From the NCBI RefSeq assembly GCF_051622035.1, contig NC_135358.1, positions 10,023,001 to 10,087,000 of the forward strand: a DNA stretch of 64,000 nt. The letters run 5' to 3'. Both the position numbers and the translations under genes were made by a program. This DNA comes from Arctopsyche grandis. Taxonomy: Eukaryota > Arthropoda > Insecta > Trichoptera > Hydropsychidae. The notes beneath the pieces were generated by a model that ran no database searches, was not told the origin of the DNA, and was given only the letters and a program-made list of their open reading frames with translations. This document shows, one piece after another, positions 12,984 through 24,599 of the stretch; position 1 is the stretch's first letter, and the number at the start of each line of letters is the position of its first letter.

Positions 12984-15900
12984 ATGAATGTTGGTGCAAA
13001 CAGCTCGTATAGTCAGATACTTACCGAGGCCAAGTTCACAGCTGTAGATTATGGAGTTTTCGCATCAATGCTATTGCTATCTGCAGCGACGGGCCTTTAC
13101 TTCGGCTGCAAAGGACACTCAAGGACGACAGACGTCCAAGATTATCTCATGGGAAACAGAAACATGAAGATATTTCCAGTAGCAATGTCACTAGTCGGCA
13201 GGTGAATTTTCCCAAAATACATATATAATTTGACTGTTTGAAATTTGTTTAGAATCGATTTGATAATGCTATCCATTTGAGGCGTTGTTTTACAGTACAA
13301 TGGCTCGTTAAGTCAAATGCAGTGGCAAGGTTATGCCAAACTACAATAGTGCATTCTGTTTAGGTCGGTCGACTATTTTTTTTTTATTATTTCATATTAT
13401 GTTGCTTATTGTCGATGTCCGACTCAGCTATATTTCAGGTGTGACAGTACTCGGAACACCGGCGGAAATCTATAATTTTGGAACTCAGTACTGGATGATA
13501 GTCGGAGCCATCTTGGGTAGTGGAATTATAGTTGCCACTGTCTACTTGCCAGTGTTCTCTAAGCTGAAGCTGCAGTCTTCATATGAGGTGATTATCGAAT
13601 TGAAATTGAGTAATATTGTTCGATGCATTTTCAAAGATTAACGTCATCGCAATTGTACTCTGTTTGGTCTCTAAGTATGTTTTGGCCCATGGCCAAAATT
13701 CGCAATGCATAAATAATCTCAAGTTCGCACTCACCATTCGTTAATATCTGAATATCCTTGAAAATGGAGATCTGTCGAACTATGAATGATGTACAAACAA
13801 AGCTTATATTATACTTTGTCATATAACAAATCATTGAATGTCTGATACTGTTTGTCTTATTAATCTATAATCTTTTTAATAGTATTTGGAACTGAGGTTT
13901 GACAAATCGCTGCGTACAATGGCTTCCATCATGTTTTTGATTGATGAGGTAATTATTTTTATATTTTACTACATATGTTTAAAAATATTATGTAAATACT
14001 TGACTTTGATAAACAATTGTCATTGATATGAATGCATGCACATACATATATATGCAAATGAAATACTTAATCTTACAATATATGAATTTTAAATTTCAGA
14101 TTTTGTTTTTACCCGTTCTTGTGTATGTTCCGGCATTAGCGTTTAATCAAGGTGATATGAAATTTGTTAAAACATTTACTTTATAATAATTCATATTTGT
14201 ACTAATGAATAGTTTATCTAATATAATATGCAATACTTTCAGTTACCGGGATAAACATTCACGTAATCGGCTCTGCCGTGTGTTTAGTTTGCATTTTTTA
14301 CACAGTTTTGGTAAGACTGATTTTTATTATAAACGAAGTAAGTTGTTTAAATTTGTTTCTTATTAATATTAAATTAAAATTAAGGGAGGACTTCGAGCTG
14401 TTATCTGGACTGATACATGGCAAGTCGGTGTGATGTTCGGCTCTGTGCTATTAGTTGCAATATTAGGAACAATTCAAGCCGGTGGTTTGAATAATATTCT
14501 GGAAGCTGCTTCTGAAGGGGAAAGACTCGAATTTTTTAAGTATATACTTAGATTATTAATTCAAATAATGATTATGCATTAATTAACATGTTTATTACAA
14601 TATTTTTATCATTTATCAATTATTATCGAAACGTAAACATGTTATTGATGCCATTTTTAATATTATTTTCCAAATTAAACATATCATACTCGTATAATAG
14701 TTCAATTGGTAATACTTTGTTGTTATAGTTGGGACACAAATTTATATCACCGGCATACAGTGTGGGGTACGCTGTTTGGAGGTTGCCTGTATTGGACGGC
14801 ATTCAATTCTGTAAATCAAACAATGGTACAACGGTACATGGCTCTACCTTCACAAAAATCGGCTGTAATGTATGCTTTAATATTTATATAATATGGATTT
14901 GTATGACTTTGCATTTTCAATTCTATATTTTGATACAATTTCACGGATGTTAGGGCAATTGGACTGTTTTCTGTCGGAGCAGTGTGTGTAGTATCACTTT
15001 GTTGCTATTGTGGTCTTTTAATCTTTGAACGATTTGGAGCATGTGATCCAAGAGCTGCTGGATTGTTGCAAGCAGATGACCAACTTTTGCCTGCTTATGT
15101 TGCCCTCAGTGCTTCCAATTTACCTGGAGTAATAGGGATCTTTGTGGCTGGAGTTTTTGGTGCTGCTCTCAGGTTATTTGTGATAAACAAACATTTTCAT
15201 TTCTTAAACTGAAGTTTTACTTTACTTTTAAAATTTTACGTTAGTTTTTATGCATAAATTTAATGATATCTAAATACACATGAATGTTATAAAATATTTA
15301 TATTTTAGCTCCATGTCTGTTGTACTTAATTCATCCGCAACTGTAGTTCTAGAAGATATAATTCGTGGATTATTTGGAAGAAGACCAAATTCTAAGTATG
15401 CAACTTTAATTGCAAGAGGAACTGCAGCCATATTGGGAGTATCATCACTCGGTGCTTTATTCTTGATTGAACGTTTGAGTGGAGTATTAAGTGTAAGTTT
15501 TTTATTCATTTGATTATACTTAATAGAATAGTATGATATATGTATTTTGAATTTAAATTTTGATACTTATGCTATTTGCTTTAATATAATTTTATCTATA
15601 TCATGTACATATTTTATAGGTTATAAAAATTAAACTTTATATTACATAATTAGACAATATTATAAATGCCTTAATGATTAGTAGTTTTTAAAAACGATAT
15701 TATAATGGTATCATTAGGTAGCAACATCTCTATCGGCAATTGCTGCAAGTAGTACTTTCGGTATGTTTACCTTGGGAATGTTATGGCCTTGGGCAACTCC
15801 TCGTGGTGCTTTAGCTGGAGCCATTGTTGGTGCCTTAACTGGTGGATGGGCAGCTTTGGGCTCTCAAACTGCTGCTGCTCAAGGGCTTGTTCCACCGGAT

Positions 15901-16448
15901 CGTCGACCGCCGTCTCTCGCCGGTTGTACGGACATATTCAATGCGACAAATATTTGGCCAGATATTCCTATGGTATATAATAAATTAATACATGTAAATT
16001 TAAGATATTTTTTTATTTACTTTGATTATTTTTTTGTAGGCACTTGATCCTGAAACAGTATTTCCATTATATAGAATCTCTTACCACTGGATTGCTCCGA
16101 TAGGTTTGATAACTACACTCGTCGTTGGTGTAATTGTATCTGCATTGACGAGAAATCATGATGCAGTATCCTCGTTAGTATTATGCTTCTTATTTTTTAT
16201 GCTCACACATTTTTGTAAGCTAATTAGTGAACATGTTATTATTTTTAATTAGATTGGATCCAGATTTACTCTCGCCAATAATATATAGATTTTTACCAGA
16301 AGGTATAATGAATAATGCTGGAATATCAACAAGAAATCGAAGAAGTATTAGAAATGAAATTGCAGCACCTACCATTGGAGGAATAACTCCATCTACCACA
16401 TTTAGTTTGTTACTTGCTGATCAAGTAAAAATACCACAAGTTCGTTAA
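12984..16448 (+). CDS. SLC5 sodium:solute symporter, SMVT/SMCT-like, complete
   Basis: Predicted Na+-coupled plasma-membrane carrier of the multivitamin/monocarboxylate branch. Twelve exons join in frame: 12984-13201, 13428-13587, 13883-13948, 14100-14151, 14243-14310, 14385-14539, 14729-14869, 14954-15172, 15309-15492, 15718-15972, 16040-16173, 16253-16448; all introns GT/AG. Product 615 residues, usual for the family. Start: the ATG at 12984 follows an in-frame GTG; extracellular N-terminus with Asn-Ser-Ser, then TM1. Family blocks: LGTPAEIYNFGTQYW (81-95), YTVLGGLRAVIWTD (184-197), RHT.W..LFGG and NQTMVQRY (247-277), LNSSATVVLED (366-376). The C-terminal 60 residues are polar and cytosolic. 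An alternative 3' splice from CAA|GTTCGT to 16510 would replace Val-Arg-stop with ten other residues. Family certain; substrate not determinable. Confidence 0.95.
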
Positions 16449-16667
16449 TTATTTTTATTACACAACTATTTTATATTATAAGTTAACTAATACTCTGGTT
16501 ATTTTTTAGAAAAATGGACAGCGTCATTCCCAAATTATCTGACGCCAGTATTCGTAAAAGTATTATTGATAAAACATTTGGATCCTAAGCAAATTGTATG
16601 GGCAATTCCAAAAAGAGCTTTAATTTTTAAAATAAAAAAAATTTGTTACTTACATGAATAAATGTTA
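16449..16667 (+). other. 3'UTR and polyadenylation signals of the SLC5 gene
   Basis: Downstream of the stop lies AATAAA at 16630-16635 and again at 16657-16662; a third, AAATAAATTTT, is near 16864. An acceptor-like ttattttttag ends at 16509 and would give the alternative last exon 16510-16542 (stop TGA). Confidence 0.5.
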
Positions 16668-17159
16668 TAATTAGTAATGATAATATTTGTATATTGTATT
16701 TATATTTTACTTCGGTTGAAGTAATCGAAATTTATATTAAAAAAATGAAAATTTAAAAAAAAGAAAATTTATGCTGTGTCAAATTTTAAAAATTGATACT
16801 ACTTGTCTCTTGTGTTGTATTATATTTGAAATGTAATGAAAAATATACATGTGTATTGTTTAAAATAAATTTTATCTTTTGGAAGGAGTAGTGTAGAATA
16901 GTTTATATATATTTACAACAACGGGTGCCAATATAATGTGTTGACATTTTGGGATCCAAAAATTTGAAATGACATTTTTTAATATACATAAATTTATATA
17001 CATATTTTTATAGTGTTAAAAATAAAAGAGTTTTTAAAAATATTTCAAGCTATTTGTTTTTTGATATCCCCATCATTCCCACGTACTAGTATTAAATTTA
17101 TAGTTTTGTTTTTTGAATCATAACTACACAGATTATCCATTTCCTACGAGATAATTTTA

Positions 17160-17570
17160 TGTGTGAAGAGGAAAGTTTCCCCAGGATATAATTGTCGGAA
17201 TGTCTGAACTAACGGCTCACCATCGGCTACACCCCCAACCCCGTCATCCGCGCGTAGATAGAAGCTTCTGCCATAATTTCATCAGGGAAAAGTTGCCAAA
17301 CAATGGTGTGGGGGTGTTCAGGTGAGATGATGCTGTGGCGGCTGCACCGCCTTTCAACCATTACAGTTTCCAAACTGTATGCAAATCATACCGACTTGAA
17401 TGCGAACGTGCCGCCGGAAAGGAAGGAAGCGGCTTTAGAATATGAATGGAAAAGTGAGTAAAAGCTGTAATAACTCCCGCACGTTGCCGGAAACCAGGCG
17501 AGCTGAACCATTCCACAACATTTATCATATCAACTTTCCGGAATAATGATTCATCTCCTAATGCACCGTA
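17160..17570. promoter_or_regulatory. GC-richer island, candidate regulatory element
   Basis: Complex, non-repeat sequence standing out of the AT-rich flanks; no long frame. Contains a perfect POU octamer context, TATGCAAAT (17378-17386), and several GCCGCC / CCGGAA words. Resembles insect conserved non-coding elements; conservation is untested. Confidence 0.3.
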
Positions 17571-17639
17571 ACATTCATTGAAATCTATTGAATTAATTTT
17601 TTTCTATGGAACAAATATGTATGTATGTTTTTAGACGTA

Positions 17640-17880
17640 TATTTCTATCTTTTTCGTCTCTACTTTCGCTGCATCATTTTTTTTTACTTTATTAATATTA
17701 CAAGCCTCTTCTATGTTTGCCTTCGCTCGTTCGTCTGACAACATTTGGATTTGATATCCTACATTCTTCCGATCGTTTTGAAACTTTGCCATTTTGCGCG
17801 GTTTGGTCAACAATATATATTCAAATCAAATCCGCCAGTACGATGGTGAAAAATAATCGTAATAGATAAGTTTAAAAAAA
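17640..17880 (-). repeat. Dispersed repeat family L, copy 1
   Basis: Reverse complement of 34855-35010: shared blocks include ccgatcgttttgaaactttg, cggtttggt.aacaatatat and atggtgaaaaataatcgtaat. Both copies carry a short frame with Lys-Pro, Ala-Lys-Phe and Asn-Asp-Arg in the same order, which may be a decayed retroelement peptide. Not identified. Confidence 0.5.
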
Positions 17881-17899
17881 TGCTATAATTTTGACCATC

Positions 17900-19160
17900 T
17901 TGATGTCTAATGGTAAGTTGCCATATTTATTTTCCTTTCTGCCACCCTCTCACTTTGTCAGATTTTAATTGTTTGTTTAAACGCCTATAGCTTTTTCTTT
18001 TTCTCACTATATCGTATACATTTTTTTAGCATAACATTCATGGTATGACATTGAGTTTAATATGACATAATATTAAACTGAAATGCCTCAAAGGTATATA
18101 TGTATATTCATGTAAATTTAACAATTATTGAAAGTAGTCAACCCCTGAACGGGAAAAGGATCAGTCAGACTGACAGAACTACAAGTCCGCGAAAGAGGGA
18201 TGGGGGAAGATATTTATGAAAGTCAGTCATGCCTCTGAAAATACGCAAATCGCGTTCATTTAAATGTAACAACCCGCTATGCCGCCGACAGTCCTGGATT
18301 GAATTTTAAGTTTCGCAAATTTATTTTAATGCTCAATTTTGAATTTGTAATTGCAATTGGCGTGCGGTAAAAAGGTGTACGAGACAACACGAAGAATTTA
18401 ATTCACGCGGTAGTTCTTAGCACTCGTGACGTTTCTGACACGTGTGATGGAAATACTCGCTGGAAGTTGTGACGCTAAGTGAAAGTTCACGTTGTTGCTC
18501 AAACTGACATGGTGATGAGAAGACTCTTAGCGTATTTGGCGAATCATCGTGCTAAAGTTTCTTGTCAATTTCAAATTACTATCACATTACATCACATGAA
18601 CTTTTCAATGTATACCTACATACATACATATAAAATGATTCCGCTGCTATTAAGATTTGAAATGCAGCTATTAAGTTAAACTTTCGTTTGCAACCAAGGG
18701 AGGAGTTCACACCGGGTGCCGGGAATTTAATTACTTGATCGCTTAGAACGAGTTGATGGGATAATAGTAAGGACAGCAAAATTATCCTAGAACTGTGTGC
18801 ATCGGTTGGAGTTGGCCATTTTCAAGCCATAATCAAGTATGCGATTCATCAACTTCTACAATAAAAAGCTTTGGAATTGAGTCTTTGTTAAAAACTGACG
18901 AAAAGAACGTTTAAAAAAGTCATCGAAAAACTTAAGGTTGCCATAGTTTGTCGAATTATATAGAAATTTATTTTGTGATGGTGGAAAATTTTGAAAGGAG
19001 TTGATGATATATGTAACTGCGTAAACTAGTAATAAATTACTAGTGCTCCTACCTATTAAATAATTTTCTAAAAGGAAAATTAATACTAAGAAATAGAGAT
19101 TTTCGATTTGTTTATTACTAGATTTGTGTTCAGGCGGGACTAAAGCTACATTTTTTTAAA
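17900..19160. other. Intergenic, no gene recognised
   Basis: Mixed AT-rich DNA with a moderately GC-rich patch at 18120-18480. No frame with splice sites or known motif. Confidence 0.35.
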
Positions 19161-19172
19161 AATAATGAGAAT

Positions 19173-19374
19173 AAGAGCCGTTATATATGAAAGTGCCATA
19201 AGTACACATTTCTTCATTACGACAAATATCTTGCAAAACATTGAATATAATGATTTGCGTTTAACAATATTAAATACTAGTGGCCTGTAATACGTTTATT
19301 CTGCTTTTCGGAGATGTCGAACAATTTTTGAACATAAATAGTGTTTTTGGAACTGAAAATTGAACTTCCGCCGA
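19173..19374. mobile_element. MITE family B, copy 2 (one end decayed)
   Basis: Left tip gagccgttatatatgaaagtgcc; interior ctagtggcctgtaatacgtttattctgcttt is the complement of the family B core; ends in ggaactgaaaattgaacttccgcc without the final tip. Opposite orientation to the copy at 1863. Confidence 0.6.
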
Positions 19375-19523
19375 ATAGTTTTTATTATCAGAGAACATGA
19401 AAGACTTTGACTAAATGATATTGGTCCATTTCTTATAGATCTCGTGTCCAGTCAACCAACAAATCTAAGCTCCAATGACTTATTTTGCTAAAAATAATGT
19501 ATTTATATTTTATTTTTACCATA

Positions 19524-19735
19524 GGTTGCCCCAAAGTGACACATGATCAAACTTATACATAAATACTCAACACATTATATGTACAATGTAGTTCTATTTA
19601 ACAATCGACAAATTAGGATTTGCGAGAAATGAAGGGGGGGGGGGGAGAGGATGCCGATATTATATTATAGCTTTACGAAATGCGAAACGCGCTCATATTT
19701 CAAGTATAAAAAAGTATTAATATCGCATCTGTCAC
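19524..19735. repeat. Repeat fragments E1 and I-like
   Basis: 19524-19565 (ccataggttgcccc...tgatcaaactt.tacata) matches the tips of the long-inverted-repeat element at 22606-24515. 19617-19735 (ttgcgagaaatgaagg, 13 G's, gatgccgat, atctgtcac) matches 35755-35815. Confidence 0.45.
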
Positions 19736-19786
19736 GAACAAACGAACGAACGGTGGATATATTTATTTTGATTTTATTTTTACATA

Positions 19787-20020
19787 TGTATGTACATACA
19801 TATAAACCAAGAGGGCCTAACAGGTAAACCCCAATGTGCCTTCCTGGCCAATTAAAATCATTGCAGCATTTTTTATTACAGAATTGGATTTAATTAAACT
19901 TGTACATAAATTGTATTCAGATAGCGGTGACATAGTGGTTAGGAACCGTTGGAGGAACCGTTTCATCAATGAAATCAGATAAATTGGCAAACTCTGATAG
20001 GAAATGATTGACTTCGAGTC
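19787..20020 (-). mobile_element. SINE 3' body, copy S0
   Basis: Minus-oriented. Shares with 29410-29990 the 3' hairpin region (ggcctaacaggtaaacccca, left stem decayed), an A-rich tail on its left, and the body block aaccgtttcatcaatgaaatcagataaattggcaaactctgatagga. A cggacccag...gcgccgttcattgtt piece at 20148-20172 belongs to repeat family H. The tRNA-like head is not recognisable here. Confidence 0.6.
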
Positions 20021-20659
20021 CAAGTCGATCGTCAAATATCCAATATGATAAGGATAGATGCGCATTGACGCGACATGACACCCTTTTGTGTATTCAAATA
20101 ATCCCCAACAGGAACCGTCATCGAGATAGTGATGACTAAAGCCCGGACCCAGAGGGCGCCGTTCATTGTTAAGACGGCTGTACACCCGAAACCTAAATTT
20201 TGTTGCCGCTCCTTTCTTCGATATATATGTATATATTGAGTGAATGCGATAATATATATCAATACCTATGTATATTGAGTGAATGCGACAGATAATACGT
20301 ATTTTAAATCGACAAAATCGAGGATTCGTATACTCCCATTTTCTTCTCCGAAACTGGACCAATTTAAAAAAAAAATTCATCATCGGTATGAGAAAGATAT
20401 TTTCTATGCAACTGTGTGTGTATTTTTTTAAAAATCGACCGTTAAATAAGCACGCTGGACTCTTTTCGTGGGTGTAAAAAAGAGGCGATTTTATAGATGT
20501 TTGGCGGTTCCTAGTTCCTATAAAAAATAACTAATCATAAAAATAAAAGTACAGATGCATGCCAATGGTGGATATCCATAGCATATTAAAAAATATTTTT
20601 GCCTAGTGCCATAATTGAGGAAGGGAGAAGTGTAATACGTTTGTATGGACAAGGCGCTG

Positions 20660-20790
20660 GTGTCCAGCCCTCTTAAAGGTTTGCCGAACCTTTTTTACAA
20701 AGCAATTACAACAATTGAACAATGAGCGGCGCGCCTTGGGTCCGTACTCTAGTTATGACGTAAAAGGCGGCGTTCGGACGATGCTTTATG
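20660..20790. repeat. Repeat family H, copy 1
   Basis: Centred on the near-palindrome AAAGGTTTGCCGAACCTTTT, with ttacaacaattgaacaatg and ccttgggtccg on one side. Related copies: 24290-24400 (inverted) and 54060-54175. Non-coding, probably a small foldback MITE. Confidence 0.55.
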
Positions 20791-20899
20791 GACAAAAAAT
20801 GGTATTGTCAATTACTATTGTCACCCTTTTTTATTTGCTCTCTGGCTTTGTACGGTAATTTAGAGGTCTATTTTATTTGACGAGTATCCGTCGAAGGCC

Positions 20900-21420
20900 T
20901 ATCTTCGGGCTGATGAGTAGCCAAAATAGCTATTAATTAAGTTAGTCGCGTCGCGTCGCTCCATATCGCGCCATTGTGCACGCAGCCCAAACTACCACCG
21001 AAGTGAACTTTATTTGGAATAATAAATGAGCGATGCATCATTTTATACACGGGGGAATATTTCTTCGAAATCCGTACCTGGGCTTCTTGTCAGCAGCAGA
21101 TGTCGACCCGTTCCCACCCACCACACCGCCGGCTTTTCTTAATTCCCGAACAATTAACGGGCGCTTCTTGTGGGCTCGTACCCCTCCCCCTTTTGCCCCC
21201 CTATCCGCAGAATAATAATTTTATTAGACGTATGAGGAAGTTGTGACGGAGGGCCTCCGAAACGTTGACTAATGCCCCGCAGCTGGTCCTCCCTGGCACA
21301 CCACACCACGTTTTACGATCCACCCCCTTCGCCAGCTTGTTTGATGGCTCCCAATTGCCACGGTATTATTTGCGTTTAATGTCCCGCACCGAGGACGTGT
21401 TGAATGCGAGTCAGTTGCGT
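20900..21420. promoter_or_regulatory. GC-richer island, candidate regulatory element
   Basis: Unique-looking sequence with cgtcgcgtcgctccatatcgcgccattgtgc-type CpG stretches, gcatcattttatacacggg (TTTATAC-like Cdx/Abd-B word) and cagaataataattttattag. No supported exon. Function inferred from composition only. Confidence 0.3.
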
Positions 21421-21533
21421 GCTTTACGACCGCAATGAAAGGAGGCTTAATTTACAGCTTCGGCCAAGGAGTGTGTCCGTGCTGTGGAAGTGCTCAGAAC
21501 CTCAAAAGCAAACTGTGCCTCTTCCTGTCCAAT

Positions 21534-21577
21534 AAGCTTGTCTTTGCACATTTTAGTTAATTTGCAAAGACAAGCTT
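21534..21577. repeat. Perfect 15-bp hairpin
   Basis: AAGCTTGTCTTTGCA (21534-21548) and its exact complement (21563-21577) flank a 14-nt loop. It lies between a GC-rich island and a truncated LINE. Could be a MITE tip or a transcribed hairpin; no second copy noticed. Confidence 0.7.
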
Positions 21578-21639
21578 GAATTAACCCAAAAATATACATA
21601 TATAAAAAGTATATTGCGCTACAGTGCTCAATCTATTTA

Positions 21640-22191
21640 GTGGTTTGTTTATTGATAAACTGCAGAAAGTGCAGAATAGAGCAATGCGTGCAATTTTGAA
21701 TGTGAGGAAACGTAAGAATGTAAGAAGTATGTTAGATGAATTGAAATGGTTGGATATTAGAAATAGTCTTAAATTAAGCACTTTAAAATTTATATATAAG
21801 CTAGATAAGAATCTATTACCCAAATATTTTAATAATCATATAGTTAGGAATAGAGATATACATAATTATAAAACTAGAAATAGGAATAAATTAATTATAG
21901 GTTAAGAAAGCTAAAACTGCAGGAGGTGTTTTCCACAGAGGTGTTCAAATATATAATGCCCTTCCTGAGAGCATTAGAGGTGCTAGTAACATTGGTGCTT
22001 TCTTGAAGGGTGTTAATGGATACCTCTGTGGAAGATGACGTAATTATGTATGTAAGTTTGATAAAATGTTATGTTTGTTAATTTTGTTAACTATGTTATA
22101 TTATAGTTGTTAGTTTAAGTTTCATATTGTTAATTGTGAATAATTCATTAGCAATTTGCTATTTAATAATAAATAAATAAAAAGTCTCATT
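21640..22191 (+). mobile_element. 5'-truncated non-LTR retrotransposon (reverse-transcriptase C-terminus)
   Basis: A frame beginning KLQKVQNRAMRAIL, typical of the region just after the RT domain of jockey/CR1/L2-type LINEs, runs to 21905; a frameshift near 21900 then moves the reading to RGVQIYNALPESIRG...GFLKG-like C-terminal sequence ending at a TGA near 22037. A 3'UTR and an AATAAATAAATAAAA tail follow (22170-22191). Upstream RT and endonuclease are missing. The next MITE (22202) inserted just beyond its tail. Confidence 0.8.
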
Positions 22192-22201
22192 TGTATCCAT
22201 T

Positions 22202-22600
22202 GGGTCTACCTCACGGGCCGGAATGTGAAATTACCGAAAACGCAAATATCGGAAGGCAAAGATCGAAAATCGAAAGATCTCAAGTCTAAAGATAAAAAAA
22301 GGGTGCATGGTAAACGGTACATACTCACTTAATTTGCGCGAGCAGGATACAACAGGAACAAGAGGAACAGGCTTTTCCTCCCGTATTCTGCGCGCGCACA
22401 TTAATACGGAAGGAAAAGCCTGTTCATCTTGTTCCTGTTGTATCCTACTCGCGCAAATTAAGTGAGTATGTGCGTGAGTATGTACCGTTTACCATGCACT
22501 CTTTTTTTATCTTTCGACTTAAGATCGATCGATTTTCGATCTTTACCTTCCGATATTTGCGTTTTCGGTAATTTCACATTCCAGCCCGTCACGGAGACCG
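22202..22600. mobile_element. Foldback MITE family D, copy 1
   Basis: 399-bp element; the two halves are near-perfect inverted copies (arms about 185 bp, including cgcaaatatcggaaggcaaa, gggtgcatggtaaacggtac and caacaggaacaagaggaaca). Flanked by a perfect 9-bp TSD GTATCCATT (22193-22201 and 22601-22609). Nine-bp TSDs are usual for MULE-type elements, so MuDR-type mobilisation is inferred. Second, rearranged copy at 35299-35690. Confidence 0.85.
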
Positions 22601-22605
22601 GTATC

Positions 22606-24515
22606 CATTATATATTAACTACGACCATAGGTGCCACTATAGACTGCCCAAGTTGATATATATGATCAAACTTTTGTACATAAGTACCGAATACCATAAT
22701 TACATAAAATGATTATACCCAAAATATGAGTTAAAAACACTGTGACAACGCCTACCACTCAACTCTTTCGCTGTGGAAGTCACTATAGTAGCTCCTTCGA
22801 ATGTTGATGTTCCTCTTCTCAATTCATCGAGCAAAACTAAAGAGTTGATTGCAAAGCGTATCTATGTATGTATATTGTTACTGCTTTACTCAATTCAATC
22901 AAGAAGGTCGAATGCCCCGACATTACATCGTCATCGTCATCGTCCAGTCTTGCAAATATTCCATCGATGACTGTCAAACTGCACTTTAATGTCTTTTTTG
23001 CAAAAATGTTGAGATTGTTGATACAAATTGACGATTAAGTTAATGACACTAAAGATTGTATTCAATCTGTTGAATACAATCACCTTTCACTATCACTTAT
23101 TTTTACAAGTTTTTTTTATTAATACGACACTACTTATAATTATATTATTATATATTAATCGTTTTTCCTAGTGAATTCTCGGAGACAAATTTAAACATAT
23201 CGCAATTGAATATGTCCGATTTTTAAGCACACTGGTTATATTTTAATTTTTGCGAAACACAGACACTTTTACGCGACTGGAATATTATAAAATTTAGCAC
23301 GTGGTGTTCGGTAGTGGATAAGTTTAATTTTAAAAATAATATGTTTGAAGATAAAATATGGTATTTGTGATCAAAGTTTTTGTTAAATTTGATTCAAATA
23401 TGAACATACCCCGGAAAAACTTGGATTTCGCTCGTAAATATAAAACTTTCATCGCCTGAATATTTCTTGTTCGAAAAATCAAAGGATAATGTGAAAGGAA
23501 TTGGATACTTATTCAAACAAACGTTCGTGCAAAACTTCCTCTTTACGTGTCATACATTTTAAAAAATGTAGTTTCTCAATATTTAACCGTTTATTTTTTC
23601 CGATTCAAAATTAATATATGTATGTATGTATGAATTGCGGCATTGATTTTGATTTTGCAATTATTAAATTGTTTTATTATAATTAAGCTAGGTAAGCTAT
23701 TAAGTCATGTGAAAATGTAAGCTTTAATTCGAATGCTAAGCAGTTTCGTAAGATAAAAATTGTTTTTAAACGCAACGCTGCACAATTGTTTAAATACTAC
23801 ACAATTCGATTAATTTGTGCATACTTTCATAATATTGTGTCGATTTTTAACGGTATTCTGCAAATTAAATGTCCGTTCTATTTTCACAATGTATGGGTAT
23901 TATATTATTATTTTATCGCGTAACAGTTAAAAATGAATGAAAGGCCACAGCAAAAATATTGTGAAAAAAATTGCCAAACAAGAGTTTTTTAATGTTTCAC
24001 AATTGTCAATTCGTATCAATAATCCCAACATTTTTAGGCAAGAAAGGCAGTAGAGTGCAGTTTGACAATCATCGATGGAATATTTGCAATACTGGACGAT
24101 GATGATGACGATGTATGTATGTAATGTCGGGGGGAGTCGACCTTCCTTGTTGAATTTAGTGGAAAAGTTGAATGGCAGGGTTTGTCACAATGTTTTCAAC
24201 TCATGTTTTGGGTAATTATGATTCATAATTTATGAAACACCGGATAGACACAGTGTTTTTTCCAGGAATTGGGGTGGTTTAGCTCTATTTACAAAGCTAG
24301 AGTCCAAAAAAAAAAACGTTCGGCGAACCTTTAACAATGCAATGAACAATACGCAGCACTCTATGGGTCCGTTTTTTTCAAGACGGGACCTTGGTTATCA
24401 GGCCTTTAGTAATTATGGTATTTGGTACTTCCATATGTACAAAAGTTTGATCATAAGTGTCACCTTAGGCCGCCTGTAATGGCACCTATGGTATTAGTTA
24501 ATATATAATCTTACT
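22606..24515. mobile_element. Long-inverted-repeat element (about 1.9 kb, arms 400-500 bp)
   Basis: The left arm (22606-23040) reads as the complement of the right arm (about 24000-24515): shared blocks attatatattaacta, ccataggtgcca, tgatcaaacttttgtacat, ccgacattacat, tcgtccag.cttgcaaatatt and ccatcgatgactgtcaaact. Arms are diverged by indels and a nested family H repeat (24290-24400). The unpaired centre (23050-23980) is AT-rich with no frame. Non-autonomous foldback or long-TIR DNA transposon. Confidence 0.75.
24290..24400. repeat. Repeat family H, copy 2, nested
   Basis: Contains cggcgaacctttaacaatgca and acaatacgcagcactctatgggtccg, the complement of 54064-54130. It interrupts the right arm of the 22606-24515 element, so it is the younger insertion. 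Confidence 0.5.
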
Positions 24516-24599
24516 TGTTTGATTATATATTAAGATTTTCAATAGCAATAATAACATTTCAGTCAAAAAAGTTAATACGATTGTATATAAAATATAAAT

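Noticed and set aside
19817..20383. 188-codon minus-strand frame
   Set aside because: Overlaps the SINE body and low-complexity leader; no start or splice context and no domain.
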